Source of the DNA: Rhodospirillales bacterium | GTDB taxonomy: Bacteria; Pseudomonadota; Alphaproteobacteria; Rhodospirillales; JASLLV01 | Direction of reading: 5' to 3' | NCBI GenBank assembly: GCA_030754475.1 | Contig: JASMAE010000047.1 | Location: 1 to 31,007 of the forward strand | Length of the DNA: 31,007 bases | The notes under the pieces: generated by a model | What the model was told of the DNA's origin: nothing | What the model saw: the letters and a program-made list of their open reading frames with translations, nothing else | The model's database searches: none | Shown: positions 15,270 to 24,876 of the stretch, in pieces | How positions within the stretch are numbered: position 1 is the first letter of the stretch | Layout: each line of letters begins with the position of its first letter | Made by a program: the position numbers and the translations under genes

Positions 15270-16283
15270 TCAAATCGGCGGTTCGACCGCGTTTTCGTGC
15301 AGGCGCGCGTCGTCGAGTCGGCTCAAGTCGTTGGCGAGAATGATCGTCCGGATCGAGCGCACGTAGTCCTCTCTGCGCTCGGAGTAACGGATCATCGTCG
15401 AGGCGAGCGCAAGTCCGTCCAATGGACGCCCGTCGGCCCGCGCAGTCGCGCGGGCGCGCCGAAATCGGCCGTAGGCGCCATGGGTGTTGAGGTTGTCCGC
15501 ATACGCCCGAACCGAATTGAGAAGGCTGTCGAACGCCTTGATTTTATGGTTCTTTCCGGCGTCGCGGCGGCGCGGAACCTGGTGGCCGTCGGCACCGAAC
15601 ACCCATTGGCCGAACAGTGCGTTGCCTTCGCGCACGAACCGCGATGTTCCCCAGCCGCTTTCCTCGGCTGACTGGGCCAGCGCGAGGGACGGCGGAATGA
15701 TATCCACCCGCGCGAGCAGGGTATCGAGATCGTCGCGCGCGACCCCGTAGCGTTTCGCAAGCACCGCGAGCCACAAGTGATCGAGCCCGTCGAGCCGATT
15801 GCCCATGGCGATACGGTGGCGCAAGGACCAAAGTCGGCGCCGATCCGAAAGGATCTCCTCGTTGACCTGAAGGATCAACGGCAGAACCGACTTGAAAAAA
15901 ACAGACTTGCGGACCTCGACGGGGGCGATCTCAGCCATGTCAGGCGGGATGCTGCCGAGGAACACGCGCGGCACGCGGACATCGCCGGCAACCACGGAAT
16001 CCAGGTCGTAGCCGATTCCCGTGAACGAATCGTTGGGCTTGGTCGCCGTCGAAAAAACGAAAAGACCCTCCTCAGCCGAGCGCACCCTCGGCCTCGTGAG
16101 CGGCGGCGGCAAGGGAATCGTCGGCGGCAGCATCAGTGTCGCTTTCGGCGAAACCGTCGCGGACGCGGGCGGTTGCACGGCGGCAGCCGCGACGATAACG
16201 GCCACCAGCGCGCAGACGACGCCGAGCGCGCCTTTTTCGTACATCGTCATCTTGTGGGCGTCGCCGTGACCGGTCCGATGCAC
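15270..16283 (-). CDS. Bax-like glucosaminidase-domain protein
   Basis: The 337-residue protein has a single N-terminal membrane segment (about residues 17-36), a proline-rich linker (about 47-66), and a C-terminal Bax/glucosaminidase region. The key segment IIPPSLALAQSAEESGWGTSRF (about 195-216) contains the likely catalytic glutamate, and NALFGQWVF follows, as in the mannosyl-glycoprotein endo-beta-N-acetylglucosaminidase family. It is therefore probably an envelope-anchored hydrolase acting on peptidoglycan. The start at 16283 is GTG with GAGGG five bases upstream; ATGs at 16250 and 16244 are alternatives that would trim the N-terminus before the membrane segment. It is convergent with the deacetylase and downstream of trpS. 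Confidence 0.86.
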   Translation of the reverse strand: MHRTGHGDAHKMTMYEKGALGVVCALVAVIVAAAAVQPPASATVSPKATLMLPPTIPLPPPLTRPRVRSAEEGLFVFSTATKPNDSFTGIGYDLDSVVAGDVRVPRVFLGSIPPDMAEIAPVEVRKSVFFKSVLPLILQVNEEILSDRRRLWSLRHRIAMGNRLDGLDHLWLAVLAKRYGVARDDLDTLLARVDIIPPSLALAQSAEESGWGTSRFVREGNALFGQWVFGADGHQVPRRRDAGKNHKIKAFDSLLNSVRAYADNLNTHGAYGRFRRARATARADGRPLDGLALASTMIRYSERREDYVRSIRTIILANDLSRLDDARLHENAVEPPI

Positions 16284-16481
16284 CCGGGCCCTCGACTGTG
16301 GGTACGCAAGCAGAAGCCTCTCTTTTTACCGTCGATCGAAGAGCTGAAACACTCTCCGATGATGCCATCAATGCGGAGTCTTCGGCCAGCTTGAACGATG
16401 CAATTCTATAGGGGAGCGGTAGCGGAAAGGCCAGCCATTTTTGTTTGCCGCCCGGGACCGGTCCGCCGCTCGCACGGCACT

Positions 16482-17480
16482 TCAGGGACGCAGAAACCCG
16501 ACGATTTCGAAAACGGCGTCGAGAACCGGCGCGGCCAGGGCGCGGGCGCGTTCGACGCCGTCGCGCAGCACCGCGTCCACGTGATCCGGCTCGGCGGTCA
16601 AGCGGCGCATCTCGTCCTGGATCGGACCCAAGACGGAAACGGCGAGGTCAGCAAGTTGCTGTTTGAATGTGGAGAATTGCTCGCCCCCGTACCGCTTGCA
16701 GACGTCTTCGACGGAGGTGTCGGAAAGGCCCGCGAAGAGTCCCATCAGATTGCCCGCCTCGGGCCGCTCGGCGAACTCGTCCGGTGCCTCCGGCATGGGA
16801 TGGGGATCCGTTCGCGCCCTGCGAATCTTGAGCGCGATGGCGTCGGCGTCATCCGTCATGTTGATGCGCGAATACTCGGACGCATCCGACTTGCTCATTT
16901 TTTGCGAGCCGTCGCGGAGCGACATCACCCGGGTCGCCTCGCCCATAATCAGCGGCTCGATCAGGGGAAAGAAGTCGACGCCGAAGTCACTGTTGAACTT
17001 CTGAGCGATGTCGCGAGACAACTCCAGGTGTTGTTTCTGGTCCTCGCCGACCGGAACGTGCGTCGCCTTGTAGAGCAAGATGTCGGCGGCCATCAGGTTG
17101 GGATAGACGTAAAGGCCCGACGACGCGTTCTCGCGCTGTTTTCCCGCCTTCTCCTTGAACTGGGTCATGCGATTGAGCCAACCGAGCCGGGTGACACAGT
17201 TGAAGATCCACGCGAGCTGGGCGTGGCCGGACACCTGGCTTTGATTGAAGATGACGGTGCGCTTGGGATCGAGACCGGCGGCCAACAGCCCCGCCGTCAC
17301 CTCGCGGGTGTTCCGGCGAAGCTCATCGGGCGCCTGCCACACCGTAATTGCGTGCAGATCGACGAGGCAGAACAGGCACTCGTACTCTTCCTGCAGCCGC
17401 ACCCAGTTTCGGATCGCGCCAAGGTAGTTTCCGAGATGAAGGTTCCCGGTGGGCTGAACGCCCGAGAAGATTCGGCTCAT
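16482..17480 (-). CDS. trpS: Tryptophanyl-tRNA synthetase
   Basis: TrpS charges tRNA-Trp with tryptophan. The 332-residue protein is the normal bacterial length. It shows the class I signature variant TGNLHLGNYLGA (residues 11-22, the HIGH region), the conserved GEDQKQHLELSRDIA (about 145-159) and the KMSKS loop at residues 194-198 in GSQKMSKSDAS. It follows murJ by 77 bases on the same strand. The 198-base gap downstream to the Bax-like gene contains no gene and only a weak -10-like TAGAAT. Confidence 0.97.
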   Translation of the reverse strand: MSRIFSGVQPTGNLHLGNYLGAIRNWVRLQEEYECLFCLVDLHAITVWQAPDELRRNTREVTAGLLAAGLDPKRTVIFNQSQVSGHAQLAWIFNCVTRLGWLNRMTQFKEKAGKQRENASSGLYVYPNLMAADILLYKATHVPVGEDQKQHLELSRDIAQKFNSDFGVDFFPLIEPLIMGEATRVMSLRDGSQKMSKSDASEYSRINMTDDADAIALKIRRARTDPHPMPEAPDEFAERPEAGNLMGLFAGLSDTSVEDVCKRYGGEQFSTFKQQLADLAVSVLGPIQDEMRRLTAEPDHVDAVLRDGVERARALAAPVLDAVFEIVGFLRP

Positions 17481-17557
17481 GATCGGATCCGTCGCGTCCG
17501 CCGATGTTCAGGATTCGCGAAAGGCGGGCGCTTTATCACCCTTCGTGCCGGCAAGCG

Positions 17558-19156
17558 TCAAGACGAACGGTGCTCATCAGGGCCGGCTGGGACGGAACGC
17601 CCCTCCACCGATCGCCGATCGCGCCCCATGTCCCGAAGTTCGGCCCAGGTGGTCGCGCCGGTCAGCAGCGCAAGGCCGGCAAACGCGCAAAGACCACCCA
17701 CGACCAGGGCCGCCAGCGACAGGGCCTCGCTCAGGCGGTCCGCAGAGAGCGCGTCCGCGAGCAAGCGCTCGCCGGCCATGAGCAACGCCGTCATGGCGGC
17801 GGTCGCGACGGCGATTCGGGGGATTCGGCCCCGCAACCGCGAATCGGCGACGAAATGCCCGCGCCGCTTCAGGATCACGGCCAAAAGGCCCGCGTTGAGC
17901 CACGCCGAGATCGCCGTCGCCGCGGCGATCCCTATGTGCTTGAACGGCCCCATGAGGGCGAGGTTGAGCACCAGATTGACGGCCATAGCGAGCGCCGCCA
18001 CCTTGACCGGCGCCGCGGTGTCCTGGCGTGCGAAGAAGCCGGGCGCGAGAACCTTGACTATCACGAAGGCCGGGATTCCAGCGGCATAGACCGCTAGGGC
18101 GCCGGCGGTGGCGCGCGTGTCGGCGGTCGTGAACTCACCGTGTTCGAACAAGACGCCGATAACCGGTTCGGGGATGACCATCAGCGCCGCCGCGGCCGGG
18201 AGCGTGAGCAAGCAGCCGAACTCGAGCGCGCGGTTCTGGTTGTCGGCGGCGGCCGCCAATTCCCCCGCCTGGAGCTGGCGCGTGAGCAGCGGCAACAACG
18301 CGGTCCCGACGGCGACTCCGATCACGCCGAGCGGCAGTTGGGTCACGCGGTCGGCGAAAAAGAGGTACGCGATGGACCCGCTCGGAAGTAGCGAAGCGAT
18401 CAGGGTGTCGACGAGCAGGTTGATCTGATACACGCCCGCGCCGAGCGCCAGCGGGATCATGCGGCGCAAGAGCATGCGCGTGTCAGCGTCGAGCCGCGGC
18501 ACGATCAGGCGCAGCCGCACCCCGGCCCGGTCGCACCGCCACAGCAGCCAAAGGAACTGGACCGCGCCGGCGAGGGCCACCCCCCAGGCCAGCGCATGTG
18601 CCGGCGTCTCGGTGAAAGGCGCGAGCCCGACAACCGCGCCGATCAGGCAAAGATTCAGCAGAATCGGGGTCGCCGCCGCCGCCGCGAACCGGCCGAGCGA
18701 ATTGAGGATACCGCCCATCAACGAGACGAGCGAGATGAAGATCAGGTAGGGGAACGTGACTCGCGTCAAGCTGACGGTCAATTCGTGCTTTCCGGGCACC
18801 GCGGCGAAGCCGGGCGCGAACCCGTGAATCACAAACGGCATCGCGACTTCGACGACCGTCACCACGCCGAGAAGGCACCACAACAGAACGCCAAGCGCGT
18901 TTTCCGAGAATGCGCGGGCGGTGGGGGCGCCGTCGCGTTCCAGACGCGCCGCAAACAGCGGTACGAAGGCGGCGTTGAAGGCGCCTTCGGCGAACAGCCG
19001 ACGAAACAGATTGGGCAGCTTGAACGCGACGATCCACGCGTCCGCCCACAGGCCGGCGCCAAGGAGCGCGGCGACCACCACGTCGCGAACGAAACCGAGG
19101 ATCCGGCTGACCATCGTAAACGCGCCGATGGTGGCGATGGAACGGATCAGGACCAT
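17558..19156 (-). CDS. murJ: Lipid II flippase MurJ
   Basis: MurJ moves lipid II across the inner membrane for peptidoglycan synthesis. The 532-residue protein is largely hydrophobic with the expected 13-14 membrane segments. The diagnostic N-terminus is present: FTMVSRILGFVRDVVVAALL, then DAWIVAFKLPNLFRRLFAEG and AFNAAFVPLFA. Later landmarks include YLIFISLVSLMGGILNSLGR and LLPSGSIAYLFFADRVTQLP. The charged residues in the central cavity region (RDVVV, FKLPN) are kept. It lies 66 bases after glnD, and the mutS-glnD-murJ-trpS order is a known alphaproteobacterial arrangement. Confidence 0.96.
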   Translation of the reverse strand: MVLIRSIATIGAFTMVSRILGFVRDVVVAALLGAGLWADAWIVAFKLPNLFRRLFAEGAFNAAFVPLFAARLERDGAPTARAFSENALGVLLWCLLGVVTVVEVAMPFVIHGFAPGFAAVPGKHELTVSLTRVTFPYLIFISLVSLMGGILNSLGRFAAAAATPILLNLCLIGAVVGLAPFTETPAHALAWGVALAGAVQFLWLLWRCDRAGVRLRLIVPRLDADTRMLLRRMIPLALGAGVYQINLLVDTLIASLLPSGSIAYLFFADRVTQLPLGVIGVAVGTALLPLLTRQLQAGELAAAADNQNRALEFGCLLTLPAAAALMVIPEPVIGVLFEHGEFTTADTRATAGALAVYAAGIPAFVIVKVLAPGFFARQDTAAPVKVAALAMAVNLVLNLALMGPFKHIGIAAATAISAWLNAGLLAVILKRRGHFVADSRLRGRIPRIAVATAAMTALLMAGERLLADALSADRLSEALSLAALVVGGLCAFAGLALLTGATTWAELRDMGRDRRSVEGRSVPAGPDEHRSS

Positions 19157-19222
19157 GGAATCGAACGGGCCTGCGCGGTTGCGGCCCGCGGCCGGAGCGG
19201 CCGCGGGTCCGAAAATTCCCGG

Positions 19223-22003
19223 CTATTCGGCGGCAACGCGCTCGGCGCCAGACTCCGTCGGACCGGGACTGGCGATCGCCTGTAACAGGGTTTCGCGGAT
19301 AAGGTCCAGACGGTCCGCGCGCTCCACCTTCAGGCCAAACATGTCCTTGACGTAGAACACGTCGACCACGCGCTCTCCCCAGGTGGAGACGTGGGCGCTG
19401 GAGATCTGCAATCCCAGGCGCGTGATCGCGGACGTGACGTCGAACAGCAAGCCGATCCGGTCGCGACCGTTGACTTCGATGACCGTCGAATCGGCGCTAG
19501 CGATGTTGTCCGCCAAGACCCGCGGCGGCACCTTGAACACGCCGGTGCGGCCGGGCGCGATCCGGTGGCGCGCGATCTCGATCTCGCGGGCGGGATCGAT
19601 GCGGCCCGAAAGCGTGTCCTCGATCCGCGTCCAGACCTTCTTCAGGCGTTCGCCACCGGCGATCGCGCCGCCATCGGAACCTTGAATCCAGAACGTGTCC
19701 AGCGCCATTCCGTCGGTCAGTGTCGCGATCTTGGCGTCGACGATGGACGCGCCGGCGAGCGCCATTGCGCCCGCGATCTTGGCGAACAGGCCCGCATGAT
19801 CGGCGATGTAGATGACGACCTCGGTGACGGCGCGCGCGGACTCCACTCGGGTCTCGACGTGAAGCGGAAGCTTTCGCCGGTCGGCCTCGCGAACGAGCCT
19901 GGCGTGGTGTTCGTGCGAGTCCGCATCGAACGTCAGCCAGTAGCTGGGATATCCACGGGAGATGAACGCCTGCACTTCGTCCGGCGGCCACGCCGCGAGC
20001 CGCTGACGCAGCGCCTCCTGGGCCCTTTCGACGCGCGCGCCGCGGCGTTCCGCGGGCGCACCGCCGGTCATCTCCTCCATCGCCCGGAAGTAGACCTCGC
20101 GCAAAAGCGTCGCCTTCCAGGCGTTCCACACACCCGGTCCGACGGCGCGGATGTCGGCCACCGTGAGGATAAGCAGCAGGCGCAGGCGCTCCGGCGACTG
20201 CACGGTGGCGACGAAATCGGCCACCGTCTTGTCGTCCTCGATGTCGCGCTTGAACGCGGCGCGGCTCAGGATCAGATGATTGCGAACCAGCCACGAGGCG
20301 GTCTCGCACTCCCAGTCGGTCAGCCCCATGCGCCGGGCGGTTTTCAGCGCGATCCGCGCGCCAATGGCGGAATGATCACCGCCCCGGCCCTTCGCCACAT
20401 CGTGCAGGAGGAGGGCGAGGTAGAGGGTTCGCCTCGACTGCAGCTCGTGGATCGCGTCGCTGGCGACCGGGTGGTCATCCTTGAGCTCGCCCGTTTCGAT
20501 CCGATGCATGATCCCGATGGCGCGGATGGTGTGCTCGTCGACCGTGTAGACGTGGTACATGTCGTATTGCATCTGCGCGACCACGCGTCCGAAATCCGGC
20601 AGGAACCGGCCAAAGACGCCGGCCTCGTTCAACCTCTTGAGCGCGGTTTCGGGGTCCTTGTCAGACGTCAATATCTCCATGAACAGCCGGTTCGCTTCGT
20701 CGTCGGCGCGCAACGCTTTGTCGATGAGGTGCAGGTTCAGGCTGACGAGGCGGAGCGCCCGCGGGTGGATATCGAGCGAATGGCGTTGCGCTTCGTGGAA
20801 CAGCCGGATGAGTTTGACCGGGTCCTTGGCGAAGGCGTCGGCCGCGGTGACATTCAGCCGGTCGGTGTCGACCGCGAATCCCTCGATTTTGGGTTGGCTT
20901 CGGAAGAGCGCGGGAAGGCGCAAGCGTCGCGTCCGCTTCTTGTGCTGTTCCTCAAGCACCGCACAGACGATTCTCGTCAGATCGCCCACGTCTTTCGCGG
21001 TCAGGAAATAGTGCTTCATGAACCGCTCCACGCCGCGCGCGCCGGCGTGGTCCGTGTAGCCCATCCGTTCGCCGATAGGTGTCTGGACGTCGAACGTCAG
21101 GCGTTCCTCTGCCCGCCCGGCGAGGTAGTGAAGGTGACAGCGCACCGTCCACAGGAAGTTTTCGGCTTTGGCGAAACGCCGGACGTCGGCGGCGGTGAGA
21201 ACGCCGTGCGCGACGAGACCGGCGGCTGAGTCCACCTGATAGAGGTATCTGCCGATCCAAAAAAGCGTGTGCAGGTCGCGCAGGCCCCCCTTGCCCTCTT
21301 TGACGTTCGGCTCCAGCACGTAGCGCGTGTCGCCGGTGCGCGCGTGGCGCTGGTCGCGTTCCGCGAGCTTCGCCTCGACAAAGTCGGCGCCGGTTCCCTC
21401 GATGATTTCGCTCGCGAAACGTTCGCGAAACCGATCGAACAGTTCGGCATCCCCGCACAGCCGCCTCGATTCCAGGAGACTGGTGCGCACGGACACGTCG
21501 TCCCGCGCCCACTTGATGGCGTCGTCGACCGAGCGCGTGGCATGCCCCACCTTCAGACCCAGATCCCAAAGGGTGTAAAGCATGAATTCGATCACCTGCT
21601 CACCGCGCGGCGTCTGCCGGTAGGGAAGCAGAAACATCAGATCGACGTCCGAAAATGGCGCGAGCTCGCCGCGCCCGAAACCGCCCACCGCGGCAAGTGA
21701 GAGCTGTTCGCCTTTCGTCGGATTGAAGAGCGGATAGACGTGCTCGATCACGAATTCGAACAACGCCACGACCAGCACGTCGAGCGCCAGGGCGTTTGCG
21801 CGAACGACCGCGGAGCCGGGCATGGCGGCGTGCTCGAAGCGATCACGAATCTCGGTCCGAGAGCGGGCGAGCGCGCACTTGAGAAACGCCAGCGTCTCGC
21901 GCCGTGAGCGCGACGCATCGCGCGCCGATCCGGCGCGCTCGCGCAACTCGGCCGCGATCGCCTCGCGATCGACGATGCCCTCGAAATCGGATCCGTGGTT
22001 CAT
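19223..22003 (-). CDS. glnD: Bifunctional uridylyltransferase/uridylyl-removing enzyme GlnD
   Basis: GlnD senses glutamine and uridylylates or deuridylylates PII proteins (GlnB/GlnK), setting nitrogen status signalling. The 926-residue protein has the nucleotidyltransferase motif VGGFGRGELAPFSDVDL (about residues 106-122), followed by the GlnD helical region (VLEPNVKEGKGGLRDLHTLF). An HD phosphohydrolase domain comes next (LLLHDVAKGRGGDHS, about 530-545). Two C-terminal ACT domains follow (about 725-770, VVIYIADHAGLFAKIAGAMA, and about 838-885, VIEVNGRDRIGLLFDVTSAI). All four domains are intact, and length fits alphaproteobacterial GlnD. It sits between mutS and murJ with short gaps on both sides. 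Confidence 0.97.
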   Translation of the reverse strand: MNHGSDFEGIVDREAIAAELRERAGSARDASRSRRETLAFLKCALARSRTEIRDRFEHAAMPGSAVVRANALALDVLVVALFEFVIEHVYPLFNPTKGEQLSLAAVGGFGRGELAPFSDVDLMFLLPYRQTPRGEQVIEFMLYTLWDLGLKVGHATRSVDDAIKWARDDVSVRTSLLESRRLCGDAELFDRFRERFASEIIEGTGADFVEAKLAERDQRHARTGDTRYVLEPNVKEGKGGLRDLHTLFWIGRYLYQVDSAAGLVAHGVLTAADVRRFAKAENFLWTVRCHLHYLAGRAEERLTFDVQTPIGERMGYTDHAGARGVERFMKHYFLTAKDVGDLTRIVCAVLEEQHKKRTRRLRLPALFRSQPKIEGFAVDTDRLNVTAADAFAKDPVKLIRLFHEAQRHSLDIHPRALRLVSLNLHLIDKALRADDEANRLFMEILTSDKDPETALKRLNEAGVFGRFLPDFGRVVAQMQYDMYHVYTVDEHTIRAIGIMHRIETGELKDDHPVASDAIHELQSRRTLYLALLLHDVAKGRGGDHSAIGARIALKTARRMGLTDWECETASWLVRNHLILSRAAFKRDIEDDKTVADFVATVQSPERLRLLLILTVADIRAVGPGVWNAWKATLLREVYFRAMEEMTGGAPAERRGARVERAQEALRQRLAAWPPDEVQAFISRGYPSYWLTFDADSHEHHARLVREADRRKLPLHVETRVESARAVTEVVIYIADHAGLFAKIAGAMALAGASIVDAKIATLTDGMALDTFWIQGSDGGAIAGGERLKKVWTRIEDTLSGRIDPAREIEIARHRIAPGRTGVFKVPPRVLADNIASADSTVIEVNGRDRIGLLFDVTSAITRLGLQISSAHVSTWGERVVDVFYVKDMFGLKVERADRLDLIRETLLQAIASPGPTESGAERVAAE

Positions 22004-22069
22004 CTCAGGCGCCCGCGCATTCCGGTTCCACTATAAGGGGCCACGCGTTCGCCCGCAAAGCGCCGGACC

Positions 22070-24805
22070 TCAATACTCCTCGCCTGCGAGCGCCGCTTTC
22101 AGACGATAGATCAACTCGAGCGCGTCCCGCGGCGTCAGCGCGTCGGCGTTCGCGCTCGCCAGCATCTCTTCGACGAGCGACGGTTGCGCCTCGACCGTTT
22201 CCGCGCCGGCGGCCGCGAACAGGGGCAGATCGTCGGCGAGCCGCGTCAGCGCGGACGATTGCTCGCCCGCCTCGAGGGTGGCCAGCACACTCTCGGCCCG
22301 CGCCGTCACCGCCGGAGGCAAACCGGCGAGCCGGGCTACGTGAATTCCGTACGAGCGGTCGGCGGCGCCGGGCGCGACTTCGTGGAGGAAGACCACCTCG
22401 CCCCGCCACTCCTTGACCCGCATGGTGTGGCACGCCAGCGCCGCCAAGCGTGAACTCAGCGACGTGAGCTCGTGGTAATGGGTGGCGAAGAGGACCCGCG
22501 AACGGTTGACCTCGTGCAGATGCTCCACCACCGCCCAGGCGATGGAAAGGCCGTCGAAGGTCGCCGTCCCGCGGCCGATCTCGTCCAGGATTACCAGCGA
22601 TCGCGGCCCGGCCTGGTTCAGGATAGCGGCCGTCTCGACCATCTCCACCATGAAGGTAGAACGGCCGCGGGCGAGGTCGTCGGCCGCGCCGACCCGCGAA
22701 AACAGGCGATCGACGAGGCCGATCCGCGCCGCGCTGGCGGGAATGAACGATCCCATCTGGGCCATCACCGCGATTAGGGCGTTCTGGCGCAAGAACGTGC
22801 TCTTGCCGGCCATGTTGGGTCCGGTAAGCAGCCACAGCCGGCTTCCGGCGCCCGATCCGTCCCCGGCGGAGCCGTCGGCGAGCCCGCAATCGTTGGCGAC
22901 GAAGGCGCCGCGGCCGTCGGCGGCCAGCGCCGCCTCCACCACGGGATGGCGGCCGGCCGTGATTTCGAAACCGACGCCGTCATCGAGGACCGGCCGGCGG
23001 TAGTCCCTTTCGGCGGCGAGCTGGGCCAACGCCGCCGCCACGTCGAGCGCGGCCATCGCCGCGGCCGTCCGCGCCAAGGGCTCGGCGCGCGCCGTCACTG
23101 CGCGCGTCAAGGTCTCGAACAGTTCGATCTCGAGGATCACGGCCTGCTCGCCGGCGCGGGCGATGCGCGATTCGAGCTCGGCGAGCTCGACCGTGGAATA
23201 GCGCACCGCGCTCGCCAGCGTCTGGCGGTGGCGGAATACGGATTCCGCCCCGCCCGGCATCCGTTCCGATTGCCGGGCGGGGACTTCAACGAAATAGCCA
23301 AGCACGTTGTTGTGGCGAATCTTGAGAGTCGAGATACCGATTTCGTCCGCGTAGCGGCGCTCGAGGCCGGCGACCAGACGCCGCCCTTCGTCGCGAAGCG
23401 TGCGCAGTTCGTCCAGCGGCGGCGCGAATTCCTTGGCGATGAAACCGCCGTCTTTCGTGCTCGGTGGCAATTCGGGCGCAAGCGCCAGGCGCAGCCGGTC
23501 GATCAGCTCGCCATGACCAACGAGCGCCGCGAGCGCCGCAGCGACCCCTGAGGGCGGCGGTGTCAGCCCATCGCGATCGAGCGCACGCCCGATCTCGGCG
23601 GCAACGTCGAGCCCGTCGCGGATGGCGGCGAGGTCGCGTGGGCCGCCCCGTCCGACGCTCAGGCGAGACAGTGCGCGCTCTACGTCGGCCGTGCCGCGAA
23701 GCAATCGGCGCAGCGCGTCGCGCGCAGAGACGTCGTCGACGAAAAACTGCACCATGTCGAGCCGGCGCTCGATCTCATCCAAATCCCTCAACGGCGACGC
23801 CATGTGCGCGGCGAGAAGGCGCGCGCCGGCGCCCGTAAGGGTGCGGTCGATGACGTCGAGAAGGCTCCCGCGCCGCCCGCCCGCGAAGGTCTCGGTGAGC
23901 TCGAGGTTGCGTCGGGTCGCAGCGTCGATCTCCATGACCGAGTCGGGGCCCAGGCGCCTGGGCGCGGCGATGTGTGGCAGGCGCCCCTTCTGTGTCAGAT
24001 CCACGTAGTCGATGAGGGCACCGCCCGCGGCCGTCTCGGCCCGCGAAAAAGCGCCGAATCCATCCAATGTGTCGACCGCGAACAGGGTTTCGAGTCGCCT
24101 TCGGCCGTTGTCGCTGTCGAAGCGGCTCGCCGGCAGTGGGCTCAGGCGTTCGCCGAACGCATCCCGGACGCCACCCATCGACGGTCGCGCGAGCAAGGGC
24201 TCGGAAATCAGCACCTCGCCCGGCCCCACGCGCGCAAGCGCCGCGTCCACGGCTCCGGCCGTCGTCGCCTGCATGAAGAAATCGCCCGTCGAGACGTCGA
24301 TCCAGGCGAGGCCGAGGGTGTCTTGCGCTTCCGCGATGGCCGCGAGGAAGTTGTTCCGCCGCGCCTCGAGCAGCGTGTCCTCGGTCAGCGTTCCGGGGGT
24401 GATGACACGCACCACCTCGCGCCGGACCACGGATTTCGAGCCGCGCTTGCGGGCCTCGGCCGGATCCTCGGTCTGCTCGCACACGGCGACCTTGAATCCC
24501 TTGCGGATCAGTCGCGAGAGATAGGTTTCGTGACTGTGGACCGGCACCCCGCACATGGGAATGTCCCGGCCCAAGTGCTTGCCGCGTTTGGTCAACGTGA
24601 TGTCGAGCGCCGCGGCGGCCTCGACGGCGTCGTCGAAGAAAAGCTCGTAGAAGTCGCCCATTCGGTAGAACAGTAGGCCGTCGGGGTGCTCGCGCTTGAC
24701 CGCGAGATACTGGACCATCATCCGCGTGACGGTGCCGCCGTCCGCCGCCCCGGCCGGCGCGTCGGGTTCGCTGGTCGGGTCGGGCTCGAGACTGGATCGG
24801 GTCAA
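22070..24805 (-). CDS. mutS: DNA mismatch repair protein MutS
   Basis: MutS recognises mismatches and starts repair with MutL. The product is 911 residues from a TTG at 24805. Domain I has the Phe-x-Glu mismatch motif in FYRMGDFYELF. The ATPase has Walker A GPNMAGKSTFLRQ (about residue 658 on) and Walker B LVILDEIGRGTATFDG (about 735-750). The end carries the helix-turn-helix and short C-terminal tail. The start is uncertain: an ATG pair at 24721 gives MMVQYLAVK, but most MutS proteins have 10-30 residues before that MM, so the TTG is preferred although neither has a clear ribosome binding site. An even longer frame up to 25039 is rejected as lacking conserved sequence and running into the next gene. 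Confidence 0.95.
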   Translation of the reverse strand: MTRSSLEPDPTSEPDAPAGAADGGTVTRMMVQYLAVKREHPDGLLFYRMGDFYELFFDDAVEAAAALDITLTKRGKHLGRDIPMCGVPVHSHETYLSRLIRKGFKVAVCEQTEDPAEARKRGSKSVVRREVVRVITPGTLTEDTLLEARRNNFLAAIAEAQDTLGLAWIDVSTGDFFMQATTAGAVDAALARVGPGEVLISEPLLARPSMGGVRDAFGERLSPLPASRFDSDNGRRRLETLFAVDTLDGFGAFSRAETAAGGALIDYVDLTQKGRLPHIAAPRRLGPDSVMEIDAATRRNLELTETFAGGRRGSLLDVIDRTLTGAGARLLAAHMASPLRDLDEIERRLDMVQFFVDDVSARDALRRLLRGTADVERALSRLSVGRGGPRDLAAIRDGLDVAAEIGRALDRDGLTPPPSGVAAALAALVGHGELIDRLRLALAPELPPSTKDGGFIAKEFAPPLDELRTLRDEGRRLVAGLERRYADEIGISTLKIRHNNVLGYFVEVPARQSERMPGGAESVFRHRQTLASAVRYSTVELAELESRIARAGEQAVILEIELFETLTRAVTARAEPLARTAAAMAALDVAAALAQLAAERDYRRPVLDDGVGFEITAGRHPVVEAALAADGRGAFVANDCGLADGSAGDGSGAGSRLWLLTGPNMAGKSTFLRQNALIAVMAQMGSFIPASAARIGLVDRLFSRVGAADDLARGRSTFMVEMVETAAILNQAGPRSLVILDEIGRGTATFDGLSIAWAVVEHLHEVNRSRVLFATHYHELTSLSSRLAALACHTMRVKEWRGEVVFLHEVAPGAADRSYGIHVARLAGLPPAVTARAESVLATLEAGEQSSALTRLADDLPLFAAAGAETVEAQPSLVEEMLASANADALTPRDALELIYRLKAALAGEEY

Positions 24806-24876
24806 GGTCCGAATGGCAATCGGGGGATGGGTGTCCGGTGCAACCTTACCACAACCGCACCCGGGTGCCGGACGGG

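Noticed and set aside
16284..16481. Promoter or terminator between trpS and the Bax-like gene
   Set aside because: A TAGAAT box is present but without a credible -35 element, and no stem with a U tract was found.
16398..18089. 563-codon plus-strand open frame
   Set aside because: It runs antisense across trpS and into murJ, both of which are certain from motifs. GC-rich codon bias creates such mirror frames.
19391..21229. 612-codon plus-strand open frame
   Set aside because: It is entirely antisense to glnD, where all domains are recognisable on the minus strand.
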